Shown: piece after piece, positions 43,789 through 50,429 of the stretch
Position numbering within the stretch: position 1 is the stretch's first letter
How the letters are laid out: the number at the start of each line of letters is the position of its first letter
Assembly: GCF_006443095.1 (NCBI RefSeq)
Contig: NZ_VFWZ01000010.1
Location: 99,123 to 163,122, forward strand
DNA from: Aquimarina algicola
GTDB lineage: Bacteria > Bacteroidota > Bacteroidia > Flavobacteriales > Flavobacteriaceae
DNA length: 64,000 nucleotides
Direction of reading: 5' to 3'
Notes under the pieces: generated by a model
Seen by the model: only the letters and a program-made list of their open reading frames with translations
Told to the model about the DNA's origin: nothing
Database searches by the model: none
Made by a program: the position numbers and the translations under genes

Positions 43789-44679
43789 ATGTTTATATCA
43801 GAATTTATTGATTATCTCTTGCTGGAAAAGAATTATTCTAAACATACAGTAAAAGCGTACAAAGCTGATCTTATTTCGTTTTTGGAATTTTGTGTTAAAG
43901 AATATGATGTTTCAGATATTCAAAATGTTAATTATTCTCAGATTCGTTCTTGGATTGTGCAGCTTGTAAATTCAGGGGTGTCAAATAGAACTGTAAATAG
44001 AAAAATATCTTCTTTGAATGCTTACTATAGATTTCTGCTTAAAATAGAAGAAATAGAGAAAAACCCTCTTGCTAAGCATCAGGCTTTAAAAGTATCCAAA
44101 AAACTTCAAGTTCCTTTTTCTGTTTCAGAAATAGAAGATGTTCTTTTGGTTTTAAAAGAAAATACAGATTTTGAAAGTGTTAGGGATAGATTGATTGTAG
44201 AACTTTTTTATGCAACGGGGATTCGTAGGATAGAGTTAGTAGATCTAAAACTGTCTGATGTGGATTTAAATAATGCTCAGATAAAAGTTTTAGGAAAACG
44301 AAACAAAGAAAGATATTTGCCTCTTCTTCCTTCTGTATGTTCTACTGTTCAAGAATATATTAAAGTACGTTCTGAGTCTTTTGATCAAGATGAAATACCT
44401 TATTTGTTGCTTACTAAAAAAGGAGTTAAAATATATGAAACACTTGTTTATCGCATTATAAATAATTATTTTAGTAAGGTGTCTTCTAAGGTTAAAAAGA
44501 GTCCGCACATTCTTAGACATTCATTTGCGACTCATTTACTTAATGAAGGTGCAAACCTAAATGCTGTAAAAGAATTACTTGGTCATTCTAGTTTGGCAGC
44601 TACGCAGGTATATACACATCAAAGTGTAGCTCAGCTTGCTAAAGTGTACAAACAATCTCACCCAAGGAATAAAAAGTAA
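43789..44679 (+). CDS. XerC/XerD-type tyrosine recombinase
   Basis: Site-specific recombinase of 296 residues, probably acting in chromosome dimer resolution at dif. The N-terminal SAM-like core-binding domain (FIDYLLLEKNYSKHTVKAY) covers about 1-90; the catalytic domain carries Arg146 (GIRRIELVDL), Lys170, His240 and Arg243 (HILRHSFATHL), His266 (LGHSS) and nucleophile Tyr275 (VYTHQ). All catalytic residues are present. The ATG at 43789 was preferred to an upstream TTG, because it starts the family alignment and the upstream codons lie in a hairpin. Its place between rpsU and hpf in a conserved core block argues against a mobile-element integrase. XerC versus XerD is undecided. Confidence 0.93.
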   Translation: MFISEFIDYLLLEKNYSKHTVKAYKADLISFLEFCVKEYDVSDIQNVNYSQIRSWIVQLVNSGVSNRTVNRKISSLNAYYRFLLKIEEIEKNPLAKHQALKVSKKLQVPFSVSEIEDVLLVLKENTDFESVRDRLIVELFYATGIRRIELVDLKLSDVDLNNAQIKVLGKRNKERYLPLLPSVCSTVQEYIKVRSESFDQDEIPYLLLTKKGVKIYETLVYRIINNYFSKVSSKVKKSPHILRHSFATHLLNEGANLNAVKELLGHSSLAATQVYTHQSVAQLAKVYKQSHPRNKK

Positions 44680-44750
44680 GAGAGTAACATGTTATTTATT
44701 CGTCTTTTTAAGCATATTTTTTTTTGTTTAACTAATAAAATAAACGAAGT

Positions 44751-45053
44751 ATGAAAGTGAACTTGCAATCCGTAAACTTTAATGTAGATCAGAAGTTGGT
44801 TAATTTTACACAAACCAAATTAGATAAATTAGAGAATCATTATAATAGGATTATTCATGCAGATGTCTTTTTGAAAGTTATGAATACAAGTGGTAAAGAA
44901 AATAAAATCACAGAAATTTTATTAAGTGTTCCTGGAGATGAATTTATGTCTAAAAAAATCAATAAAACTTTTGAAGAAGGTGTAGATGAGTGTGTTAGTT
45001 CATTAGAAAGGCAATTAAAAAAACGTAAAGGAAAATTAAATGCACATGTTTGA
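44751..45053 (+). CDS. hpf: Ribosome hibernation-promoting factor (short form)
   Basis: Ribosome-associated protein of 100 residues in the HPF/YfiA family. It binds the 30S decoding region in slow growth and inactivates ribosomes. The sequence shows the beta-alpha-beta core (VNLQSVNFNVDQKLVNFTQ, KLDKLENHYNRIIHADVFL) and ends in a basic tail (ERQLKKRKGK). It lacks the C-terminal dimerisation domain of long HPF. Its genomic place between a Xer recombinase and the tRNA/tuf block is usual in flavobacteria. Confidence 0.92.
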   Translation: MKVNLQSVNFNVDQKLVNFTQTKLDKLENHYNRIIHADVFLKVMNTSGKENKITEILLSVPGDEFMSKKINKTFEEGVDECVSSLERQLKKRKGKLNAHV

Positions 45054-45075
45054 CTTATTTTTTTTAAAAAATAGT

Positions 45076-45105
45076 TTTGTGTAAAAAATAAATTATATAC
45101 ATTTG
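45076..45105 (+). promoter_or_regulatory. Promoter upstream of tRNA-Thr(UGU)
   Basis: TTTG (45076-45079), an 18-nt gap and TACATTTG (45098-45105). The expected transcription start lies at the first base of the hairpin that follows. Confidence 0.7.
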
Positions 45106-45107
45106 CA

Positions 45108-45134
45108 GTCCGTTAGAAATAGCGGACTTTTTTA
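45108..45134 (+). terminator. Terminator-like hairpin at the transcript start before tRNA-Thr
   Basis: GTCCGTT pairs with AGCGGAC (one G-U pair, 6-nt loop) and is followed by six T. It lies directly after the promoter, so it may attenuate transcription into the tRNA. Confidence 0.55.
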
Positions 45135-45156
45135 TGTTCAGAAACATAGTGAAAAA

Positions 45157-45230
45157 GCCGATATAGCTCAGCTGGCTAGAGCAGCTGATTTGTAATCAGC
45201 AGGTCGTGGGTTCGAGTCCCTCTATCGGCT
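45157..45230 (+). tRNA. tRNA-Thr (anticodon UGU)
   Basis: Seventy-four nt form a full cloverleaf: acceptor GCCGATA/TATCGGC, D arm GCTCAGCTGGCTAGAGC, anticodon loop TTTGTAA (anticodon TGT) and T arm GTGGGTTCGAGTCCCTC. CCA is not encoded. It is first of four tRNAs before tuf. Confidence 0.97.
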
Positions 45231-45278
45231 CAAAAAAGTAACTTTTTTGAAAAAAAAATAATACTTTTTTGTTATAAT

Positions 45279-45308
45279 TTTGAAATGTAAAATAAATGAC
45301 TATTTTTG
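45279..45308 (+). promoter_or_regulatory. Promoter upstream of tRNA-Tyr
   Basis: TTTG (45279-45282), 18-nt gap, TATTTTTG (45301-45308): the same geometry as the rpsU and tRNA-Thr promoters. It lies about 50 nt before tRNA-Tyr. Confidence 0.65.
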
Positions 45309-45360
45309 CACACTCAAAATTGAAAAAGTTCATTTTAAAATATTGAATTCTTAATCTTTT

Positions 45361-45443
45361 GGGGAGATACTCAAGCGGCCAACGAGGACAGACTGTAAAT
45401 CTGTTGGTTTTTACCTTCGCAGGTTCGAATCCTGCTCTCCCCA
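45361..45443 (+). tRNA. tRNA-Tyr (anticodon GUA)
   Basis: Eighty-three nt with a class II long variable arm: acceptor GGGGAGA/TCTCCCC, anticodon loop CTGTAAA (anticodon GTA), T arm CAGGTTCGAATCCTG. Confidence 0.97.
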
Positions 45444-45526
45444 CTTAAGTTCAAAACTCATATCATTTTATCTAATCATTCACTATTTCGTTTGTTTAAT
45501 ACTGATACGTTTTTTTGAGAAAAATT

Positions 45527-45557
45527 TTTGAATTTTTATTAATTCAAAATATTTTAA
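45527..45557 (+). promoter_or_regulatory. Possible weak promoter before tRNA-Gly
   Basis: TTTG (45527-45530), 19-nt gap and TATTTTAA (45550-45557), two mismatches from the -7 consensus, ending 1 nt before the tRNA. Confidence 0.3.
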
Positions 45558-45558
45558 G

Positions 45559-45631
45559 GCGGGAGTAGCTCAGTTGGTAGAGCGTCAGCCTTCCAAGCTG
45601 AATGTCGCCGGTTCGAACCCGGTCTCCCGCT
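45559..45631 (+). tRNA. tRNA-Gly (anticodon UCC)
   Basis: Seventy-three nt: acceptor GCGGGAG/CTCCCGC, D arm GCTCAGTTGGTAGAGC, anticodon loop CTTCCAA (anticodon TCC), T arm CCGGTTCGAACCCGG. Confidence 0.97.
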
Positions 45632-45680
45632 CAATATCTTTATTGATTAATGGATAAAGATGACGGTCTGAAAACTGTCT

Positions 45681-45715
45681 AGAGTATAAGTTTTAAATAA
45701 CTTATATTCTTTAAT
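45681..45715 (+). terminator. Hairpin downstream of tRNA-Gly
   Basis: A 12-bp stem with one G-T wobble (AGAGTATAAGTT/AACTTATATTCT, 45681-45692/45699-45710) and 6-nt loop, weak T-containing tail. It may be a terminator or processing site. Confidence 0.4.
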
Positions 45716-45824
45716 CTAATCTTGATGCTTTGGGCATTGGATTTATAAACAAAGTAAAGCAGGTAAGTCAGTTTTCTTTTTGTAAATAGCAAAAGAACTC
45801 GGATTTGTCTTAGTACTTTTTAAA

Positions 45825-45896
45825 GCCGGTGTAGCTCAGGGGTAGAGCGTTTCCTTGGTAAGGAAGAGGTCACGAGTTCAAATCTCGTCATTGGCT
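45825..45896 (+). tRNA. tRNA-Thr (anticodon GGU)
   Basis: Seventy-two nt: acceptor GCCGGTG/CATTGGC with two G-U pairs, D arm GCTCAGGGGTAGAGC, anticodon loop TTGGTAA (anticodon GGT), T arm CGAGTTCAAATCTCG. It ends 58 nt upstream of tuf and is probably co-transcribed with it. Confidence 0.95.
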
Positions 45897-45954
45897 CTCA
45901 GTTCAGATATTTTAATTGAACACTAATATATAACTAAGATTAAATAAATTAATT

Positions 45955-47142
45955 ATGGCAAAGGAAACTTTTGATCGTTCCAAACCGCACTTAAATATTG
46001 GTACTATTGGACACGTTGATCACGGTAAAACAACTTTGACTGCTGCAATTACAAAAGTATTAGCAGAAGCAGGTCTTTCTGAAGCGAGAGATTTCGATAC
46101 TATCGATAATGCTCCAGAAGAAAAAGAAAGAGGTATTACTATTAATACTTCTCATGTAGAGTATCAAACTGCAAATCGTCACTATGCACACGTTGATTGT
46201 CCAGGTCACGCCGATTATGTGAAGAACATGGTAACTGGTGCGGCTCAAATGGACGGTGCGATCTTAGTAGTTGCTGCTACAGATGGTCCTATGCCTCAAA
46301 CACGTGAGCACATCTTATTAGGTCGTCAGGTAGGTATTCCTAGAATCGTGGTGTTCCTTAATAAGGTTGATATGGTTGATGATGAGGAATTATTAGAGCT
46401 TGTTGAGATGGAAGTAAGAGATCTTCTTTCTTTCTATGAGTATGACGGAGATAATGGTCCTGTAATTGCTGGTTCTGCACTAGGAGCACTTAATGGTGAG
46501 CAAAAGTGGGTTGACACAGTTATGGAACTTATGGAAGCTGTAGATTCTTGGATCGAATTACCTAAGCGTGATGTAGATAAAGATTTCTTAATGCCAATTG
46601 AAGATGTATTCTCTATCACAGGTCGTGGTACTGTTGCAACTGGTCGTATTGAAACTGGTGTAGCTAATACAGGTGATGCAGTTGAGATTATCGGTATGGG
46701 TGCAGAGAAATTAACTTCTACTATTACTGGAGTTGAAATGTTCCGTAAGATATTAGATAGAGGTGAAGCTGGAGATAACGTAGGTATCCTTTTAAGAGGT
46801 ATTGAAAAAACTCAGATTTCTCGTGGTATGGTTATTACTAAGCCAGGATCTGTAACTCCACATAAAAACTTCAAAGCTGAGGTGTATATCCTTAAAAAAG
46901 AAGAAGGTGGACGTCACACTCCATTCCATAATAACTACCGTCCTCAGTTTTACGTACGTACAACTGATGTGACAGGAAATATTGCACTTCCTGATGGAGT
47001 TGAAATGGTAATGCCTGGAGATAACTTGACAATTACTGTTGAATTAATTCAACCAATTGCAATGAATGTTGGTCTTCGTTTTGCTATCAGAGAAGGTGGT
47101 AGAACTGTAGGTGCAGGTCAGGTTACTGAAATTTTAGACTAA
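45955..47142 (+). CDS. tuf: Elongation factor Tu
   Basis: Translation GTPase of 395 residues that delivers aminoacyl-tRNA to the ribosome. The G domain shows GHVDHGKT (19-26), effector-loop KERGITINTSHVEY, DCPGHADYVKNM and NKVDMVDD; domains II and III follow to the conserved end (GAGQVTEILD). Codon use is clearly more CGT/GGT-rich than in neighbouring genes, as expected for very high expression. It lies between tRNA-Thr(GGU) and tRNA-Trp. Confidence 0.99.
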   Translation: MAKETFDRSKPHLNIGTIGHVDHGKTTLTAAITKVLAEAGLSEARDFDTIDNAPEEKERGITINTSHVEYQTANRHYAHVDCPGHADYVKNMVTGAAQMDGAILVVAATDGPMPQTREHILLGRQVGIPRIVVFLNKVDMVDDEELLELVEMEVRDLLSFYEYDGDNGPVIAGSALGALNGEQKWVDTVMELMEAVDSWIELPKRDVDKDFLMPIEDVFSITGRGTVATGRIETGVANTGDAVEIIGMGAEKLTSTITGVEMFRKILDRGEAGDNVGILLRGIEKTQISRGMVITKPGSVTPHKNFKAEVYILKKEEGGRHTPFHNNYRPQFYVRTTDVTGNIALPDGVEMVMPGDNLTITVELIQPIAMNVGLRFAIREGGRTVGAGQVTEILD

Positions 47143-47163
47143 TAAAATTATCATAAACAAGTT

Positions 47164-47188
47164 AAGGTATTCGTTCATCGAATACCTT
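47164..47188 (+). other. Perfect hairpin between tuf and tRNA-Trp
   Basis: AAGGTATTCG (47164-47173) pairs with CGAATACCTT (47179-47188) around a 5-nt loop. No T tract follows, so an RNA-processing or stability element is more likely than a terminator. Confidence 0.55.
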
Positions 47189-47199
47189 GACTTATGTAT

Positions 47200-47272
47200 A
47201 CGGGTTTAGCTCAGTTGGTAGAGCACTGGTCTCCAAAACCAGGTGTCGGGAGTTCGAGCCTCTCAACCCGTG
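47200..47272 (+). tRNA. tRNA-Trp (anticodon CCA)
   Basis: Seventy-three nt: acceptor ACGGGTT/AACCCGT, D arm GCTCAGTTGGTAGAGC, anticodon loop CTCCAAA (anticodon CCA), T arm GGGAGTTCGAGCCTCTC. It lies 57 nt upstream of secE in the usual bacterial order tuf-trnW-secE. Confidence 0.97.
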
Positions 47273-47329
47273 CTTTAAAAAATATTACGAAACTATATTA
47301 ATTTTGTTTCGTTCAAAAGGATAAATAAA

Positions 47330-47527
47330 ATGGCTGGAATAGTAAATTATATTAGCGAATCTTTTAATGAGTTAAAAAACCATGTAACATGGACACCATG
47401 GGCAGAAGCTCAAAGATTAACTGTCGTTGTAATTGTATTTTCTGTTATATTTTCTCTAGCTATTTGGGGTATTGATACCGTGTTTAGTGGTTTGATAGAG
47501 TATTATTTTACATTGGTAAAATCTTAA
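47330..47527 (+). CDS. secE: Preprotein translocase subunit SecE
   Basis: Small inner-membrane subunit of the SecYEG channel, 65 residues. The conserved amphipathic segment ESFNELKNHVTWTPWAEAQRL precedes one membrane helix (about 29-50), the minimal single-helix form common outside enterobacteria. Nine base pairs separate it from nusG. Confidence 0.95.
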   Translation: MAGIVNYISESFNELKNHVTWTPWAEAQRLTVVVIVFSVIFSLAIWGIDTVFSGLIEYYFTLVKS

Positions 47528-47536
47528 ATATAAAAA

Positions 47537-48091
47537 ATGGCTGAAGTAGATAATACTAAAAAGTGGTACGTTGTTAGAGCCGTTAGTGGTCAGGAAAACA
47601 AGGTGAAAGATTACATAGAACGTGAGATTGCTCATTTAGGTATGCAAGATTACGTTTCACAAATATTAGTACCCACAGAAAAAGTAGTTCAAATCCGTAA
47701 TGGTAAAAAAATAAATAAGGATAGAGTATATTTTCCTGGATATGTTATGATAGAAGCAAACTTATCTGGAGAAATACCTCATATTATAAAATCTATTAAT
47801 GGAGTTATAGGTTTTCTTGGAGAAGTAAAAGGAGGAGATCCTGTTCCTTTAAGAAAAGCAGAAATTAATAGAATGCTCGGTAAAGTTGATGAACTTGCTG
47901 TAAAAACAGATAACGTTGCTATACCTTACACTGTTGGTGAGACAGTAAAGGTTATTGATGGTCCTTTTAATGGATTTAATGGTTCTGTTGAAAAAGTAAA
48001 TGAAGAAAAGCGTAAGCTTGAGGTAATGGTTAAGATTTTCGGAAGAAAAACTCCATTAGAATTGAGCTATATGCAAGTTGAAAAAGTATAA
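47537..48091 (+). CDS. nusG: Transcription termination/antitermination factor NusG
   Basis: RNA polymerase-associated factor of 184 residues. The NGN domain begins KKWYVVRAVSGQENKVKDYI and includes FPGYVMIEANL; the KOW domain near 130-184 shows GETVKVIDGPFNGFNGSVEKV. It couples polymerase to Rho or to ribosomes. The gene lies in the conserved secE-nusG-rplK order. Confidence 0.98.
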   Translation: MAEVDNTKKWYVVRAVSGQENKVKDYIEREIAHLGMQDYVSQILVPTEKVVQIRNGKKINKDRVYFPGYVMIEANLSGEIPHIIKSINGVIGFLGEVKGGDPVPLRKAEINRMLGKVDELAVKTDNVAIPYTVGETVKVIDGPFNGFNGSVEKVNEEKRKLEVMVKIFGRKTPLELSYMQVEKV

Positions 48092-48109
48092 TAATTGTTA
48101 CGTTATATA

Positions 48110-48160
48110 AGAATTGTTCTTTTGCTTCCAAACTTAGAACGATTCTAATTTTAAAATTAG
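48110..48160 (+). promoter_or_regulatory. Structured leader upstream of rplK
   Basis: AGAATTGTTCT (48110-48120) pairs with AGAACGATTCT (48136-48146; one G-U), and an adjoining palindrome CTAATTTTAAAATTAG (48145-48160) ends just before the rplK ATG. In this operon L1 is a known autoregulator in other bacteria, so this may be its mRNA target; no T tract marks it as a terminator. Confidence 0.4.
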
Positions 48161-48164
48161 AAAA

Positions 48165-48602
48165 ATGGCTAAAGAGTTAAGCAAGGTTGTAAAACTTCAA
48201 GTACGTGGTGGTGCGGCTAACCCATCTCCACCTGTTGGACCTGCTCTAGGTGCTGCTGGTGTAAATATCATGGAATTCTGTAAGCAATTCAATGGTAGAA
48301 CACAAGATAAAGCAGGTAAAGTATTACCTGTAGTTATTAATGTGTATACAGACAAGTCTTTTGATTTTGTCATTAAAACTCCACCTGCAGCTGTTCAAAT
48401 ACTGGAAGCAGCAAAACAAAAGAAGGGTTCAGGAGAACCAAATCGTAAAAAAGTAGCAAGTATTACTTGGGATCAGGTAAAAACTATTGCAGAAGACAAA
48501 ATGCAGGATTTAAATGCATTTACTGTAGAATCTGCGATGAAGATGATTGCTGGTACTGCTCGTTCAATGGGTGTAACTGTAAAAGGAGATGCTCCTTTTT
48601 AA
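48165..48602 (+). CDS. rplK: 50S ribosomal protein uL11
   Basis: Ribosomal protein of 145 residues at the base of the L7/L12 stalk and the binding site of thiopeptides. Conserved blocks are VVKLQVRGGAANPSPPVGPA, GVNIMEFCKQFN and the C-terminal AGTARSMGVTVKG. It is followed 18 bp later by rplA. Confidence 0.98.
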   Translation: MAKELSKVVKLQVRGGAANPSPPVGPALGAAGVNIMEFCKQFNGRTQDKAGKVLPVVINVYTDKSFDFVIKTPPAAVQILEAAKQKKGSGEPNRKKVASITWDQVKTIAEDKMQDLNAFTVESAMKMIAGTARSMGVTVKGDAPF

Positions 48603-48620
48603 TCCTAAAACGTTCATAAA

Positions 48621-49316
48621 ATGGCAAAAATAACCAAAAAGCAAAAAGAAGCGAGCGCTCAAATAGAGAAAAATAAAGCTTATAGTTTGGATGAAGCTTC
48701 TGCTTTAGTAAAAAAAGTAACAAGTGTTAATTTTGATGCTTCTGTAGACCTTGCTGTTCGTCTTAATGTTGATCCACGTAAAGCTAATCAAATGGTTAGA
48801 GGCGTTGTAACATTACCACATGGAACAGGAAAGGATGTAAAGGTATTAGCATTAGTTACTCCTGATAAAGAAGCCGAAGCAAAAGAAGCTGGTGCAGATT
48901 TTGTAGGTTTAGATGAATATCTTGATAAGATCAAAGGAGGTTGGACAGATGTAGATGTGATTATAACTATGCCAAGTGTTATGGGTAAACTAGGTCCTTT
49001 AGGTAGAATTTTAGGTCCAAGAGGTTTAATGCCTAACCCTAAAACCGGTACAGTAACAATGGATGTAGCAAAGGCAGTATCAGATGTAAAATCAGGTAAA
49101 ATTGATTTTAAAGTAGACAAAACTGGTATCGTTCATGCGGCTATTGGTAAATCTTCTTTCGATGCAGAGAAAATAGCAGGAAATGCTAAAGAATTAATAA
49201 CAACATTAGTAAAGTTAAAGCCTCAGGCTGCTAAGGGAGTATATATAAAGTCTATTTATATGTCTTCTACAATGAGCCCTGGGATACAGGTTGACTCTAA
49301 AAACTTTGCTGGGTAA
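48621..49316 (+). CDS. rplA: 50S ribosomal protein uL1
   Basis: Ribosomal protein of 231 residues forming the mobile L1 stalk; in many bacteria it also represses its own operon by binding the mRNA. Typical motifs are FDASVDLAVRLNVDPRKANQ, VRGVVTLPHGTGK and GRILGPRGLMPNPKTGTV. It starts 18 bp after rplK and ends 15 bp before rplJ. Confidence 0.98.
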   Translation: MAKITKKQKEASAQIEKNKAYSLDEASALVKKVTSVNFDASVDLAVRLNVDPRKANQMVRGVVTLPHGTGKDVKVLALVTPDKEAEAKEAGADFVGLDEYLDKIKGGWTDVDVIITMPSVMGKLGPLGRILGPRGLMPNPKTGTVTMDVAKAVSDVKSGKIDFKVDKTGIVHAAIGKSSFDAEKIAGNAKELITTLVKLKPQAAKGVYIKSIYMSSTMSPGIQVDSKNFAG

Positions 49317-49331
49317 TTAAGATAAACGATT

Positions 49332-49853
49332 ATGACAAGAGAAGAAAAATCATTGGTAATTGAAGACTTAACTGCTCAGTTGACTGAAAATGCTAATATT
49401 TATTTAGCTGATATTTCAGGTCTTGATGCTGGAACAACTTCAAACCTTAGAAGAGCTTGTTTTAAAGCTAATGTATCATTAAAAGTAGTAAAGAATACTC
49501 TTCTTGCTAAAGCAATGGAGAATTCTGATAAAGATTTTGGAGAATTACCTGCTACATTAAAAGGTAATACTTCTATTATGTTTGCAGAGACAGGTAATGC
49601 TCCTGCAAAAGTAATTAAAGAATTCCGTAAAAAATCTGAAAAACCCTTATTAAAAGGAGCTTTCATAGAAGAAGCAATTTATGTTGGAGACGAGAACTTA
49701 GAAGCTTTAGTTAATATCAAATCTAAAGAAGAAGTTATCGGAGACATTATTGGTCTTCTACAATCACCAGCTAAGAATGTAGTATCTGCATTAAAGTCAG
49801 GTGGAGGAAAAATTGCAGGTATTCTTAAGACATTATCCGAAAAAGAAGGATAA
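49332..49853 (+). CDS. rplJ: 50S ribosomal protein uL10
   Basis: Stalk protein of 173 residues that holds the L7/L12 dimers. The N-terminal rRNA-binding domain starts TREEKSLVIEDLTAQL and shows LRRACFKANVSLKVVKNTLL; the C-terminal helix (about 140-173) binds L7/L12. A 70-bp gap precedes rplL. Confidence 0.97.
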   Translation: MTREEKSLVIEDLTAQLTENANIYLADISGLDAGTTSNLRRACFKANVSLKVVKNTLLAKAMENSDKDFGELPATLKGNTSIMFAETGNAPAKVIKEFRKKSEKPLLKGAFIEEAIYVGDENLEALVNIKSKEEVIGDIIGLLQSPAKNVVSALKSGGGKIAGILKTLSEKEG

Positions 49854-49923
49854 TCAATAACAGTGTACGCACTTTTTAAAAAACTATATTTCAATTAAAA
49901 AAAATTATTTAAAACGATAGAAA

Positions 49924-50301
49924 ATGGCAGATTTAAAAGATTTCGCAGAACAATTAGTTAACTTAACAGTAAAAGAAGTTAATGAGTTAGCTGATATATT
50001 AAAAGAAGAGTATGGTATCGAACCAGCTGCTGCTGCAGTTGCTGTAGCAGGAGGTGCTGCTGCTGGAGGTGGTGATGCTGCTGAGGAAAAAACAGAATTT
50101 GATGTTATACTTAAAGCTGCAGGAGGTTCTAAATTAGCAGTAGTTAAATTAGTAAAAGAATTAACTGGACTTGGTCTTAAAGACGCTAAAGAATTAGTTG
50201 ATGGTGCTCCAAAAGCAATCAAAGAAGGAGTAGCAAAAGACGAAGCAGAAGCTCTTAAAGCTCAATTAGAAGAGGCAGGAGCAGAGGTTGAGCTTAAATA
50301 A
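49924..50301 (+). CDS. rplL: 50S ribosomal protein bL12
   Basis: Stalk protein of 125 residues that recruits translational GTPases. The N-terminal dimerisation part (about 1-35) is joined by an Ala/Gly hinge (AAAAVAVAGGAAAGGGDAA) to the C-terminal domain with VVKLVKELTGLGLKDAKELVD. A hairpin follows before rpoB. Confidence 0.98.
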   Translation: MADLKDFAEQLVNLTVKEVNELADILKEEYGIEPAAAAVAVAGGAAAGGGDAAEEKTEFDVILKAAGGSKLAVVKLVKELTGLGLKDAKELVDGAPKAIKEGVAKDEAEALKAQLEEAGAEVELK

Positions 50302-50323
50302 GCTTAAGATAAGATAATATATA

Positions 50324-50366
50324 GGTTTAGACCTGGAGATTTTGTCTCTAAGGTCTAAACCATTTT
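50324..50366 (+). terminator. Attenuator-like hairpin between rplL and rpoB
   Basis: GGTTTAGACCT (50324-50334) pairs perfectly with AGGTCTAAACC (50351-50361), with an inner GAGA/TCTC pairing, followed only by ATTTTG. A leaky terminator or RNase site at this junction would lower rpoBC relative to ribosomal proteins, as known in other bacteria. Confidence 0.55.
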
Positions 50367-50429
50367 GCGTATATAAACACTAAGTGTTATATACACCCTT
50401 TTTAAATTTTAATTTAATTCCGTCCATTG

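Noticed and set aside
43789..44679. Mobile-element integrase
   Set aside because: The recombinase sits in a conserved core block, has XerC/D length and motifs, and no attachment repeats or cargo flank it.
45196..45444. Minus-strand 82-codon ORF across tRNA-Thr and tRNA-Tyr
   Set aside because: Its ends (MGRAGFEPA and EPIEGLEPTTC) are the well-known spurious translation of antisense tRNA T arms.
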